From NCBI RefSeq assembly GCF_900113955.1, contig NZ_FORH01000001.1, positions 922,395 to 986,394 on the forward strand: 64,000 nucleotides of DNA, in the 5' to 3' direction. Each line of letters begins with the position of its first letter. Within the stretch, counting starts at the first letter, position 1. Under the pieces are notes generated by a model. The model was not told the DNA's origin. It did no database searches and saw nothing but the letters and a program-made list of their open reading frames with translations. This DNA comes from Celeribacter neptunius (lineage in GTDB: Bacteria > Pseudomonadota > Alphaproteobacteria > Rhodobacterales > Rhodobacteraceae). Both the position numbers and the translations under genes were made by a program. This document shows positions 1-8,386 of this stretch, in pieces.

Positions 1-447
1 ATGCGGAATTCCTTCCCCGAGAGCCCCCTCTCCGAGAACGATCAGGCCATTATCGCCGCCCTGCGCCATAATGCCCGCATGTCGATCACCGAACTGGCGC
101 AACAGACCGGCCTGTCGCGCAACACCGCCAAGGCCCGGCTCGAGACGCTTGTCGCCGACGGGCGGATCCGGCGGTTCACCATCGAGACTGATGTGGATGT
201 CGAGGGCGAGGTGCGGGCGATCACCCTGGTGGCGCTGCAAGGCAAGATGTCACGCCAGGTGATCCGCACCCTGACCCGCATTCCCGGTGTCTCCACCGTC
301 TATGCCACCAATGGCGCCTGGGACCTGGTCGTCGATATTCGCACAGATACGCTGGTCAATTTCGACCGGATTCTGCGCGACATCCGCGAGGTCCCCGGGG
401 TGGTGAATTCCGAAAGCTGCCTGCTTCTGGCGCATGTGGTGGGGTAA
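1..447 (+). CDS. Lrp/AsnC family transcriptional regulator
   Basis: A 148-residue protein with the two-part layout of the Lrp/AsnC family. An N-terminal winged helix-turn-helix (about residues 10-60, with the SITELAQQTGLSRNTAKARL recognition region) is followed by a RAM ligand-binding fold (about 70-145). These regulators bind DNA as dimers or octamers and usually respond to an amino acid, often controlling a neighbouring transport or catabolic gene; the effector cannot be read from the sequence. The ATG is the first base of the window, so the promoter and any divergent target gene lie outside it. Length is normal (AsnC-type proteins are about 150 residues). The following gene is a LuxR-type regulator 180 bases away with its own ribosome-binding site, so co-transcription is uncertain. 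Confidence 0.93.
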   Translation: MRNSFPESPLSENDQAIIAALRHNARMSITELAQQTGLSRNTAKARLETLVADGRIRRFTIETDVDVEGEVRAITLVALQGKMSRQVIRTLTRIPGVSTVYATNGAWDLVVDIRTDTLVNFDRILRDIREVPGVVNSESCLLLAHVVG

Positions 448-630
448 CTGAGCGCATTGGCACAGGGGCGGTGACAGATTGGGGCGGCGACAGATTCGAA
501 ATGGATCGCGCTTGCACCTCCCTCGCCTCAGGAGTAACCGCAATATATCGTGGCTTGAGCCGCGCCGCTATGGGGCATCTTGCGCCCGCCCGGCGTTGTT
601 CCTATTCTAAACGCAACGGGAGACAAGCGA

Positions 631-1365
631 GTGCAGGATCTGGTTCAACACATTCTTGCTACGACGGATGTGGAAACAGTGTGGGAAACCGTTTTGGAAC
701 GGCTGAAACAGGCCGGGTTTCATCATGCGCTCTATGGCTTCACCCGCTTTCACACCGACTCCGGTTTCGGCGACAACAATGACCATCTGTTCCTGACCAA
801 TTTCGGCCCGGAATACATGAAGGGCTATTTCCTCGAAGGCCGCTATCGCAATGGTCCGATGGTCCGTTGGGCGGTGGAGAACACCGGTGCCTGTTCCTGG
901 GGCTGGATCCGCGACAATCTGCACAACCTGAATGACAAGGAACGCGAAGTCGTGGATTTCAATCAGAAATCCGGCGTCACCGCGGGGTATACCCTGGCCT
1001 TTCCGCATTCCCTGAAACGGGCCAAGGGCGCGATCGGCATGTCGCTCGAACCGCACTCCGGGACACAGGAGGATGCCGATGCGATCTGGGCCGAACATGG
1101 CGCCGAGATCGAGCTGATCTGTGGCGTCGCGCATCTGAAGCTGATCAGCCTGCCCCTGCCGAAACGCATCCTGACCAAGCGCCAGCGCGAGGTGCTCGAA
1201 TGGATCGGCGATGGCAAGACGGTCGGCGATACCGCCCAGATCCTTGGTTTGAACAAGGCCACGGTCGAGAAACATCTGCGGCTGGCGCGCGAGTCGCTCA
1301 GCGTCGAAACCACGGCACAGGCGGTGCTGAAAGCCTCGTTCCACAATCAAATGTTCACCTTCTGA
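631..1365 (+). CDS. LuxR-type regulator with autoinducer-binding domain (orphan)
   Basis: A 244-residue protein with an N-terminal autoinducer-binding domain (about 1-165) and a C-terminal GerE/LuxR helix-turn-helix (about 175-240, LTKRQREVLEWIGDGKT then NKATVEKHLRLAR). I chose GTG 631 because GGGAG lies 8 bases upstream; the frame stays open upstream to TTG 580 but no ribosome-binding site supports that start. No luxI-type synthase is present nearby, so this is a LuxR 'solo' within the window. By alignment to TraR/LuxR, the position of the invariant Asp70 (in the DPVV motif) is Gly (RNGPMV) and that of Trp57 is Tyr, while Tyr61 and Trp85 equivalents are kept. This suggests a changed ligand pocket. 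DNA-binding residues look intact. Confidence 0.9.
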   Translation: MQDLVQHILATTDVETVWETVLERLKQAGFHHALYGFTRFHTDSGFGDNNDHLFLTNFGPEYMKGYFLEGRYRNGPMVRWAVENTGACSWGWIRDNLHNLNDKEREVVDFNQKSGVTAGYTLAFPHSLKRAKGAIGMSLEPHSGTQEDADAIWAEHGAEIELICGVAHLKLISLPLPKRILTKRQREVLEWIGDGKTVGDTAQILGLNKATVEKHLRLARESLSVETTAQAVLKASFHNQMFTF

Positions 1366-1544
1366 AGCGGTTCACGGGCAATCTCTAAAATTTGACGGAA
1401 TATTTCGCCCGAAAGTAAGGGATCGCGTACTTTCAAAATCGCGGCTCACGGAACACACTGATATTGTTCCGGCTTTCGAGGCTTAGCCTTTGGGACATTG
1501 AGTATGGGATCGCCAGAGTCATTGGGCTTACCATCGCTCTGTTC

Positions 1545-1584
1545 AAGGATCGCAGGTCTATAGTCGGCCTTGCGGTCCTTTTTT
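1545..1584 (+). terminator. Rho-independent terminator downstream of the LuxR gene
   Basis: A 10-bp stem (AAGGATCGCA 1545-1554 with TGCGGTCCTT 1571-1580, one G-T pair) is followed by a T run ending at 1584. It sits 180 bases after the luxR stop and points the same way, so it ends that transcript or that of a small RNA inside 1370-1584. The rest of the gap 1366-1722 is lower in GC than its surroundings and holds no convincing gene. Confidence 0.65.
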
Positions 1585-1722
1585 AGTTGCAAATTTAACC
1601 AGTTCATCCGGGCACGCCGTCGCTCTCCCGTGCGAAAATCGGCCAACTGTTGATGCGCGCGGTGCAAAACAAACGCATGCCAAAATGCGACAGGCCCACC
1701 AGCTTCCCCCCGCTCTCGCATC

Positions 1723-1750
1723 AAAAAAGGGCCGCCCCTGGGGCAGCCCT
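1723..1750 (-). terminator. Rho-independent terminator of rpsB-tsf
   Basis: Read on the minus strand, two 10-base arms (1740-1749 and 1729-1738, nearly perfect GC-rich complement) are followed by six T residues (1728-1723). It lies about 65 bases past the tsf stop codon, the expected end of the rpsB-tsf transcript. Confidence 0.9.
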
Positions 1751-1813
1751 CTCGATCTCATCTGGTGTCATCGGACCTTTGCCTGCGGTTCGCGAGAAAC
1801 GCTGGCTGTGGCC

Positions 1814-2689
1814 TTAGCCCTGAAGGGTTTTCGCAACTTCAGCCGCGAAATCTTCTTCGGCTTTCTCGATGCCTTCACCGACTTCGAGACGCACGAAGCC
1901 GAGGATTTCGGCACCGGCTTCCTTGGCGGCTTTCTCGACGGTCAGATCCGGGTTCACCACGAACGCCTGACCGAGCAGGGTCGACTCGGCGATGAATTTC
2001 GCCATGCGGCCCTTGATCATGTTCTCGATGATGTTCTCCGGCTTGCCGGACTCGCGGGCGATGTCGATCTGGATCTGACGCTCTTTCTCGACCACGGCCG
2101 GGTCAAGCGAAGCTTCGTTCAGGCCAGCCGGGTTGGCCGCTGCGATGTGCATGGCAACCTGTTTGCCAAAACCTTCGTCGCCGCCTTTGAGGGCCACGAG
2201 AACACCGATTTTGCCAAGACCGTCAGCGGCGGCGTTGTGCACGTAGTTCACAACCAGATCGCCTTCGATTTTCGCCATGCGGCGCACGGACATGTTTTCA
2301 CCGATAGTGGCGATCTTGTCGGTGATCACTTCGGAAACCGCTTTGCCGTTGATTTCGGCAGCCAGCAGGGCTTCGAGATCGGCGACGCCGAGAGCGGCAC
2401 CGGCGATGTCTTTCACCATGGCCTGGAATTCTGCGTTCTTACCAACGAAGTCGGTTTCGGAGTTCACCTCGACGGCGACGCCCACGCCACCATCGACGGC
2501 AACGGCCACGAGACCCTCGGCGGCGGTACGGCCGGATTTCTTGGCGGCTTTCGCCAGGCCTTTGGTGCGCAGCCAGTCCACAGCGGCTTCCATGTCGCCA
2601 TCGGTTTCGACCAGCGCTTTTTTCGCGTCCATCATGCCCGCGCCAGTGGATTCGCGCAGTTCTTTCACCTGAGCAGCAGTGATTGCCAT
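1814..2689 (-). CDS. tsf: Translation elongation factor Ts
   Basis: EF-Ts, the guanine nucleotide exchange factor that recycles EF-Tu-GDP to EF-Tu-GTP in the cytoplasm. The 291-residue product has the usual family length and the N-terminal UBA-like module with the hallmark region [18 protein letters not shown], followed by the TDFV-containing core ([12 protein letters not shown]) that inserts into EF-Tu. The start at 2689 has GGAGAG a few bases upstream. It follows rpsB at 161 bases on the same strand, the conserved bacterial rpsB-tsf order, and both share the promoter upstream of rpsB and the terminator at 1723-1750. Expected to be essential and highly expressed. Confidence 0.98.
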   Translation of the reverse strand: MAITAAQVKELRESTGAGMMDAKKALVETDGDMEAAVDWLRTKGLAKAAKKSGRTAAEGLVAVAVDGGVGVAVEVNSETDFVGKNAEFQAMVKDIAGAALGVADLEALLAAEINGKAVSEVITDKIATIGENMSVRRMAKIEGDLVVNYVHNAAADGLGKIGVLVALKGGDEGFGKQVAMHIAAANPAGLNEASLDPAVVEKERQIQIDIARESGKPENIIENMIKGRMAKFIAESTLLGQAFVVNPDLTVEKAAKEAGAEILGFVRLEVGEGIEKAEEDFAAEVAKTLQG

Positions 2690-2850
2690 ATCGGCTCTCC
2701 TCGAATGTCTAAAGCGTCACGCCTCTGATCTGAGCCATCAGAGAAAGGCGAGGCGCGTGTAACGTTGGGATAAGTTCCGGGGGCGGGATTACCCTGCCCC
2801 CGTATCAATTTTGTAACGGCTGCTCCGCGAAATGGCGCAGCCGTGAAAGA

Positions 2851-3636
2851 TCAGGCCTCGGCCGGGGTCTCGGCAGCAGCTTCTTCCGCGATCGCTTCTT
2901 CGGCGATGGCTTCTTCGAAGGCACCGAGGTCAACGCCGGCAGCGCCCATCTGGGCGGTCATGCCGTCGAGCGCGGCACGGGCCACGAGATCGGTGTAGAG
3001 CGAGATGGCGCGCGACGCATCGTCATTGCCCGGGATGATGTAATCGACGCCGTTCGGCGAGCAGTTGGAGTCAACCACGGCCACAACCGGAATGCCCAGT
3101 TTCTTGGCTTCGAGGATGGCGAGATCTTCTTTCTTGACGTCGATGACGAAGAGAAGATCCGGCACGCCGCCCATTTCGCGGATGCCGCCCAGCGACGCCT
3201 GCAGCTTGGCCTGGTCGCGTTCCATGTTGAGACGCTCTTTCTTGGTCAGGCCTTCGGCGCCGGACGCAAGGGTCTCATCGATGGCGTTGAGACGCTGGAT
3301 CGACTGGGAAACGGTTTTCCAGTTGGTCAGCGTGCCGCCCAGCCAGCGGTGGTTCATGTAGTATTGCGCACATTTCTCGGCGGCTTCGGCAACCGGGCCA
3401 GCGGCCTGACGCTTGGTGCCGACGAAGAGAATGCGGCCGCCCTTGGCAGCAACGTCGCGCACGACCTGCAGAGCCTGGTCGAGCATCGGGACGGTCTGGG
3501 TCAGGTCGAAAATGTGGATGCCGTTACGCTCACCGTAGATGAACTCCTGCATACGCGGGTTCCAACGCTGAGTCTGGTGGCCATAGTGAACGCCAGCTTC
3601 CAAGAGCTGACGAATGGAGAAATCGGGAAGCGCCAT
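2851..3636 (-). CDS. rpsB: 30S ribosomal protein S2
   Basis: Ribosomal protein S2 of the small subunit, needed for binding S1 and for initiation. The N-terminus ([19 protein letters not shown]) and the central [19 protein letters not shown] region are diagnostic. At 261 residues it is slightly longer than the E. coli protein because of an acidic C-terminal tail carrying a short repeat of EEAIA units followed by Ala/Glu/Pro-rich sequence; such acidic tails are common in alphaproteobacterial S2. AAGGAAA precedes the ATG. It is the first gene of rpsB-tsf. The leader of about 110 nucleotides between the predicted start site and the ATG is long enough for the autogenous S2 control known in other bacteria, but I cannot identify a defined leader structure. 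Confidence 0.98.
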   Translation of the reverse strand: MALPDFSIRQLLEAGVHYGHQTQRWNPRMQEFIYGERNGIHIFDLTQTVPMLDQALQVVRDVAAKGGRILFVGTKRQAAGPVAEAAEKCAQYYMNHRWLGGTLTNWKTVSQSIQRLNAIDETLASGAEGLTKKERLNMERDQAKLQASLGGIREMGGVPDLLFVIDVKKEDLAILEAKKLGIPVVAVVDSNCSPNGVDYIIPGNDDASRAISLYTDLVARAALDGMTAQMGAAGVDLGAFEEAIAEEAIAEEAAAETPAEA

Positions 3637-3753
3637 TCGTGTTTCCTTTCCGGTTTAACGCCTGAGCGGAGGGTCTCAGAGCCTATGCCCCAACCGGTGG
3701 ATCATTCAGGGATGTCTCCCCCGAGGACCCGCCTCCGCCTGTGAAGTGCCGCG

Positions 3754-3782
3754 CGTATAGAGCGGTTTTCGAAGTTTGGCAA
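3754..3782 (-). promoter_or_regulatory. Sigma-70-type promoter of rpsB-tsf
   Basis: On the minus strand a -35 TTGCCA (3782-3777) and a -10 TATACG (3759-3754) are separated by exactly 17 bases. Transcription would begin near 3747, about 110 bases upstream of the rpsB ATG. Both boxes are close to consensus, as expected for a ribosomal protein operon. Confidence 0.75.
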
Positions 3783-3836
3783 CCCCTGTGCGGCGTTTCC
3801 CGCGCGCCCGGGCTGCTGCAGATGGTTTTGCCAGCT

Positions 3837-5237
3837 TTACGGCCAGTTGGCAAAGGCCGACGGGTCGGAGATAGCCCCGGAGGTGCCCTGACAGGTGATC
3901 GTGCGCCCGCCCGAGACCTGACAGCTCACTTCTGTGCCGTCAAAGGTGAAACTCAGCACCCCGTTCGGACCGCCGGAATAGGTCCCCGTGGTGGTCGAGT
4001 TGATCACCGTCTCCTCGGGCCAGAGCTGTTTGAACTGGATATGCACCGCTGCGGCGCCATAGCCCTCTTCGAGCGCTCCGACGTTGTAGAATTCAAATCC
4101 GATGATCGCGGTGCCGATCTCGCTCTCTTCGACGATACTGGCGCGAACCTTGCGCACAGCGATCTCATCAAGAGATTTGCCTGGACCCTCCGTCGCCTCG
4201 GTCTCTTCGCCGTTTGCCATGTCTTCGGCCTGTTTGCGCATCTCTTCGGCCGCGTCGATCCGCGCGGCCGCGCCCTCGGGGTCCCATTGCGCAAACCGGT
4301 CATGCGCCGCGTAATCCGCAAACATCTTGTCGTAGCGCTCCTGGCTGATCTCACCATTCCTGAGCTGTTCGTGCAGCGCGCCCAGAGCCTGACGTTCCTT
4401 CCAGACCTGCTTGGCATGGGTTTCAAAGGCCTTTTGCGCCTCGGGCGAGCGGCGCTTGATCACCCCGGTGCCTTTCTCGACATAGAGATCGTCGTCCAGC
4501 ACCCGGGTCTTGCCATCCTTGTCCATCACCTCGACCGGTCGCAACCAGGGCTTGCCGAGATAGCGGTCGCGATATTCCTGATCACGGACCTCCTGTTCGC
4601 GTTTCGCCACCACGGGCGCGATCTTGTCCTGATAGAGCTTGTTGCCGGCATAGGCGCCAAAGGCGGAGCTGCCGGGCACCGGGAGAAACCCGCCAGCGGC
4701 CGCCCCTGCCCCTTCGGAGAGTTTCTTGGTCACATCCTGGGCGATCACACCGGCGGCCCCGGTGCTGTCGCCCTCGGCGAAATGGCCCGCCGCCTTGGCC
4801 GCCGTGCTCACGAAATCCATCAGGTTGAGCATGTTGCGGGCACCTTCCAACAGGCTCACCTTTTTGTCCGCTGCCGCCAGCCGGTCGGTCAGTTTCAGCC
4901 GCTTGATGTTCTTCGCCGCATCCTTTTGGACGGCGCGTTTAAGGCTCGGGTCATTTGCGCGCTGGGTGTAATAGTCGATGCTGTTCTGGATCTTGTCGGA
5001 CTGGCCCTGAAAGAGCCGGCTGTCCTGCAACTCTTCGAGCGCTTTGCCGAGATCGGCGCGCGTCGCCTGATCGCCGCCATAGATCAACCCGTCCTCGAGG
5101 TAATCGGTGATGTCATGGCCCTGTGTCGACAATTGTGCCGTGCCGCCCGCGACCTGCGCCAGGCCCGGCAGGCCACCGGCCAGGGCCAAAATCGAAGCCG
5201 ACAGGAGAAGCGGTGTGAAAGAGATGTGCCGGGTCAT
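3837..5237 (-). CDS. Exported protein of unknown function (466 aa), second gene of a secreted pair
   Basis: I do not recognise this family. The start at 5237 overlaps the upstream stop by four bases (ATGA), showing translational coupling. The first 27 residues form a classical signal peptide (hydrophobic LLLSASILALAGG, cleavage likely after GLA before QVAGG). The mature part has a charged, mainly helical N-terminal half with several Lys/Arg/Asp/Glu-rich stretches. Next come a Gly/Ala-rich segment around residues 155-185 (GAGAAAGGFLPVPGSSAFGA) that could insert in a membrane or pack as a glycine zipper, and a long helical stretch to about 345. The last 110 residues are a probable beta-sandwich rich in Thr, Ser and Gly with two cysteines (VSCQVSGGRTITCQG) that could form a disulfide. 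Periplasmic or extracellular location is inferred. Base composition matches neighbours. Confidence 0.82.
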   Translation of the reverse strand: MTRHISFTPLLLSASILALAGGLPGLAQVAGGTAQLSTQGHDITDYLEDGLIYGGDQATRADLGKALEELQDSRLFQGQSDKIQNSIDYYTQRANDPSLKRAVQKDAAKNIKRLKLTDRLAAADKKVSLLEGARNMLNLMDFVSTAAKAAGHFAEGDSTGAAGVIAQDVTKKLSEGAGAAAGGFLPVPGSSAFGAYAGNKLYQDKIAPVVAKREQEVRDQEYRDRYLGKPWLRPVEVMDKDGKTRVLDDDLYVEKGTGVIKRRSPEAQKAFETHAKQVWKERQALGALHEQLRNGEISQERYDKMFADYAAHDRFAQWDPEGAAARIDAAEEMRKQAEDMANGEETEATEGPGKSLDEIAVRKVRASIVEESEIGTAIIGFEFYNVGALEEGYGAAAVHIQFKQLWPEETVINSTTTGTYSGGPNGVLSFTFDGTEVSCQVSGGRTITCQGTSGAISDPSAFANWP

Positions 5238-6253
5238 TTCAGGGCCTCCCTCAAATCGTCCAGATGCGCCGGGAACGCGGAAAGCGCCAAGAGCCGCGCG
5301 GCGCGCAATTCCGGCGCCTCCTGCGCGTAATCCAGTGTCAGATAGAGATCCGGCGCGACCCGCGATTGCAGCATCACCTGCCCGGTTCCATCCTCGGCAG
5401 CGGTAAATCCGGCGGGGGCAAAGGCGTCCCAGGCTTCGGGCGCGATCATGCGAATCGGCGCGAGATCTGCCTCGGACAGGCCGCTGGCCCCGGCCTGTCC
5501 CAAGGCCAGCTCGCGATAGAGCCCCTGCCAGGCCGTCCATGCGGCACGGGCCTCGGGGCGATCATCGAGCACGGCGCCGGCCTGCGCCTCGCTTTGCAGC
5601 CAGCGCAGACTGGCAACCATCATGCGTTGGTCAAGCTCCTCATCGGTGAAACGGGACCAGAGACAGGCCGCGCCGATGTCGTCGCACTGCTCCGCAAGCG
5701 CCGCGTCCGTTTCCGCGGCCATGAGACCGACCGCAATCTCCCCGGGCAGTTCCAGCGCCTGCCACGGTGCGGTCAGGGTGAACGCCGCCGCCTCGCTCCG
5801 CCACAACTCGTTCGGCACCAGCGTGACCTCGACGAGCTCTCCCTGCGGCGCCAACTGCGCGACCAGCGCGACATCGGCAAAGGCATCGAGATAGATCGCC
5901 ATCGGCGCCGCGCTCTCGCTCCCGTAGAGATGCGTGCGCATGCCCGCCACCATGGCCGAGAACAGCGCCGCGCCTTCGTCCGCGCTCAACAGATCGGCGA
6001 TCTCGGCAAGATCGATCCGCGCCCGATCCGAGACACCGGAGACAACAGCCATGGGCAGGCTGTCCTGCGCCGATTGCCGAAAGCTTTCAGCTGCAACATA
6101 GAGCATCTCGCCACGATCCGTTGCGCCCTCCTGCGCCTGTGCCGCCATCACAGTTGCGACACCGAACCCGGTGCTGATCATGCCGGTGACCACACCAGAT
6201 ATTACATCAGAGATTACAGCGCGCCACAGGCGGTCAGCTTTAAACCTGAGCAT
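5234..6253 (-). CDS. Exported protein of unknown function (339 aa), first gene of a secreted pair
   Basis: No family recognised. The start at ATG 6253 is preceded by a GGAGGG-type ribosome-binding site; the open frame extends upstream but without one. Residues about 10-40 give a long hydrophobic segment ending in AAQAQ, consistent with a signal peptide cleaved before EGATD. The mature protein is acidic and Ala/Leu-rich, without cysteine-rich or catalytic motifs that I can name; two cysteines (CDDIGAACLW) sit in the middle. It is translationally coupled to the downstream 466-residue exported protein, so the two probably form one complex or pathway. Upstream is the divergent psuK gene, so the promoter lies in the 210 bases between them. 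Confidence 0.82.
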   Translation of the reverse strand: MLRFKADRLWRAVISDVISGVVTGMISTGFGVATVMAAQAQEGATDRGEMLYVAAESFRQSAQDSLPMAVVSGVSDRARIDLAEIADLLSADEGAALFSAMVAGMRTHLYGSESAAPMAIYLDAFADVALVAQLAPQGELVEVTLVPNELWRSEAAAFTLTAPWQALELPGEIAVGLMAAETDAALAEQCDDIGAACLWSRFTDEELDQRMMVASLRWLQSEAQAGAVLDDRPEARAAWTAWQGLYRELALGQAGASGLSEADLAPIRMIAPEAWDAFAPAGFTAAEDGTGQVMLQSRVAPDLYLTLDYAQEAPELRAARLLALSAFPAHLDDLREALK

Positions 6254-6465
6254 AACGTCCCCCTCCCTCGTATCGCCCTGTCCCCGCAGGCTCGGGACCG
6301 TCTCCGAGCAGGCCGGGCGATGCCCCGATTTGCACTCGACGCAGACCAGTCGTGCAATGACACCCGTCAAATTGGCGGGCAGTTTCGACAAAATTTTTAA
6401 CCGCTTGGGCGAAAATGACCGGAGTGCGCTTGCGAAACCCGGCGAAGCGGTGCACCAACACTGTC

Positions 6466-7371
6466 ATGAGTAAGACAGACCTGCCCCAGACTGACATTCT
6501 TTGCATCGGTTCCGTGCTTTGGGACATCATCGGCCGTACCGATCGCTCGATGCGCGTCGGCTCCGATGTGCCCGGACGGATCGTGCGTGTGCCGGGCGGT
6601 GTGGCGATGAACATCGCCATGGCGCTGGCGCGGTTTGGCCTCACGCCCGATCTTCTGACCGCCATCGGCCGTGATCCGGCAGGCGAAGAGCTGATCGATG
6701 CTGCCGCCGTGCGCGGCATCGGCACCGCCCATGTCTATCGTTCCGAAGACCTGCCCACCGATGCCTATATGGCGGTCGAAGGGGCGAACGGGCTGATTGC
6801 CGCCATCGCCGATGCGCATTCGCTCGAGGCCGCCGGGGACAAGATCCTGCGGCCCTTGCGCGATGGCCGGCTTGGCTCCGCCGAGGCGCCTTATTCAGGC
6901 CGGATCGCTTTGGACGGCAACCTGACGACACAGCTTCTGCGCGAGATTGCCGTCTCGCCGTTTTTCGCCGAGGCCGATCTCAGGGTGGCCCCGGCCAGCC
7001 CGGGCAAGGCCGAACGGCTCCTGCCACTGCTGAACCACCCGCGTGCCACGCTCTACGTCAATCTCGAAGAGGCGACGATCCTCGGTCACGCCAGCTACGC
7101 GAGCTCCTCCGAGGCGGCGCAGGCCCTGATCGGCAAAGGCGCGCATCGCGTGCTCGTCACAGATGGCGGCAAGGATGCCACCATGGCCCGCGACGGCCTC
7201 ACCCTCACCCACACACCGCCCGAGGTGCTGGTGGCCCGCGTGACCGGCGCGGGCGACACATTCATGGCGGCCCATATCGCGGCCGAGGTCAATGGCGCCT
7301 CCGAAGAGGAGGCGCTGATCAACGCACTCGATGCCGCTGCGCTCTATGTTTCCGGAGATACCCCCCTATGA
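6466..7371 (+). CDS. psuK: PfkB-family carbohydrate kinase, probable pseudouridine kinase
   Basis: A 301-residue ribokinase/PfkB-family kinase. The N-terminal lid region (ILCIGSVLWDIIGRTD), the GG motif (RVPGGVAMNIAMALARFG) and the C-terminal signature with catalytic Asp (VTGAGDTFMAAHIAA) are all visible. The downstream gene, overlapping by four bases, is pseudouridine-5'-phosphate glycosidase, so the substrate is most likely pseudouridine, phosphorylated to pseudouridine 5'-phosphate in the cytoplasm. I chose ATG 6466 because it begins the conserved domain; the frame is open back to 6415 but the extra residues look unrelated. No strong ribosome-binding site is seen. Other PfkB substrates (adenosine, ribose) are less likely given the operon. 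Confidence 0.9.
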   Translation: MSKTDLPQTDILCIGSVLWDIIGRTDRSMRVGSDVPGRIVRVPGGVAMNIAMALARFGLTPDLLTAIGRDPAGEELIDAAAVRGIGTAHVYRSEDLPTDAYMAVEGANGLIAAIADAHSLEAAGDKILRPLRDGRLGSAEAPYSGRIALDGNLTTQLLREIAVSPFFAEADLRVAPASPGKAERLLPLLNHPRATLYVNLEEATILGHASYASSSEAAQALIGKGAHRVLVTDGGKDATMARDGLTLTHTPPEVLVARVTGAGDTFMAAHIAAEVNGASEEEALINALDAAALYVSGDTPL

Positions 7372-8276
7372 CCTTCCCCAAGATGTTTTCGCCCGAAGTC
7401 GCCACCGCCCTCTCCGAGGGCAAGCCGGTCGTGGCGCTCGAATCCACCATCATCACCCATGGCATGCCCTACCCGCAAAACCTCGAGACCGCGCAGATGG
7501 TCGAGGAGGACGTGCGCCAGGCGGGCGCCGTGCCCGCCACCATCGCCGTGTTGGACGGGGTGCTGCATATCGGTCTGACCGAGACGCAATTGATCGCGCT
7601 GGCGCAGGCCAAGGATGTGATGAAAGTCTCGCGCGCCGATCTGCCGGTCTGTATCGCCCGCGGGGCCACCGGGGCGACCACCGTCGCCGCCACCATGATC
7701 GCCGCCGCGATCGCCGGGATCAGCGTCTTTGCCACCGGCGGCATCGGCGGGGTGCATCGCGGCGCCGAGGAGACCTTCGACATTTCCGCCGACCTGCTGG
7801 AACTGGGCGAGACCGCCGTCACCGTGGTGGCCGCCGGTCCGAAAGCCATTCTCGACATTCCGAAAACGCTTGAAGTGCTGGAAACCCATGGCGTGCCGGT
7901 GATTGCCTTCGGACAGGACGAGGTCCCGGCGTTTTGGTCGCGCAGCTCCGGGCTCACCGCGCCTTTACGGATGGACAGGGCCGAAGAGATCGCCGCAAGC
8001 GCCGCGACCCGCGCCGCAATGGGGCTCAAAGGCGGGCAATTGGTGGCCAATCCGATCCCGGCAGAGGACGAGATTCCGGCCGAGGTGATCCTGCCCTATA
8101 TCGAGACGGCCCTTGCCGAAGCCGAAGAAAAAGGCATTTCCGCCAAGGAGGTCACGCCCTTCCTGTTGCAGCGCATGTTCGAGCTGACCGAGGGCCGGTC
8201 TCTGGTGGCCAATATCGCGCTGGTGCGCAACAACGCCCGGCTCGCCGCCAAAATTGCCACGGCTTTGGGCAAATAA
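7368..8276 (+). CDS. psuG: Pseudouridine-5'-phosphate glycosidase
   Basis: A 302-residue PsuG that cleaves the C-C glycosidic bond of pseudouridine 5'-phosphate to uracil and ribose 5-phosphate. Family hallmarks are ALESTIITHGMPYPQN with the catalytic Glu at residue 25, Lys86 (MKVSRADLP), the FATGGIGGVHRGAE metal and phosphate region, and AGPKAILDIPKTLE with the lysine equivalent to the Schiff-base Lys166 of the E. coli enzyme. Length is normal. Its ATG overlaps the psuK stop (ATGA), so the two steps of pseudouridine breakdown are coupled. The pathway would salvage modified nucleoside from tRNA and rRNA turnover; no nucleoside transporter is next to it. Confidence 0.96.
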   Translation: MTFPKMFSPEVATALSEGKPVVALESTIITHGMPYPQNLETAQMVEEDVRQAGAVPATIAVLDGVLHIGLTETQLIALAQAKDVMKVSRADLPVCIARGATGATTVAATMIAAAIAGISVFATGGIGGVHRGAEETFDISADLLELGETAVTVVAAGPKAILDIPKTLEVLETHGVPVIAFGQDEVPAFWSRSSGLTAPLRMDRAEEIAASAATRAAMGLKGGQLVANPIPAEDEIPAEVILPYIETALAEAEEKGISAKEVTPFLLQRMFELTEGRSLVANIALVRNNARLAAKIATALGK

Positions 8277-8386
8277 CGCAGAACTGAAGAGTTTTCGCGC
8301 CCGCCTTATTGTCTCTTAACCCAACGGCACATAAGTTCGCCGAAAGCGAGAGCCGCACGCGCCGTCGCCCAAGACTGGACCCGAAA

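Noticed and set aside
1446-1724. Minus-strand frame of 92 codons after the LuxR gene
   Set aside because: Part of the translation from codon 40 looks mildly protein-like, but there is no ribosome-binding site, it overlaps a plus-strand terminator, and no family is recognisable.
3741-5330. Long plus-strand open frame (529 codons)
   Set aside because: It lies opposite the exported-protein pair, which has a signal peptide, a coupled upstream gene and a ribosome-binding site. The plus frame has an Arg/Leu/Gly-rich composition typical of antisense frames in high-GC DNA.
8309-8386. Upstream TTG start for the DUF502 protein
   Set aside because: The extra 26 residues are not hydrophobic or conserved-looking and lack a ribosome-binding site; ATG 8387 fits the family.
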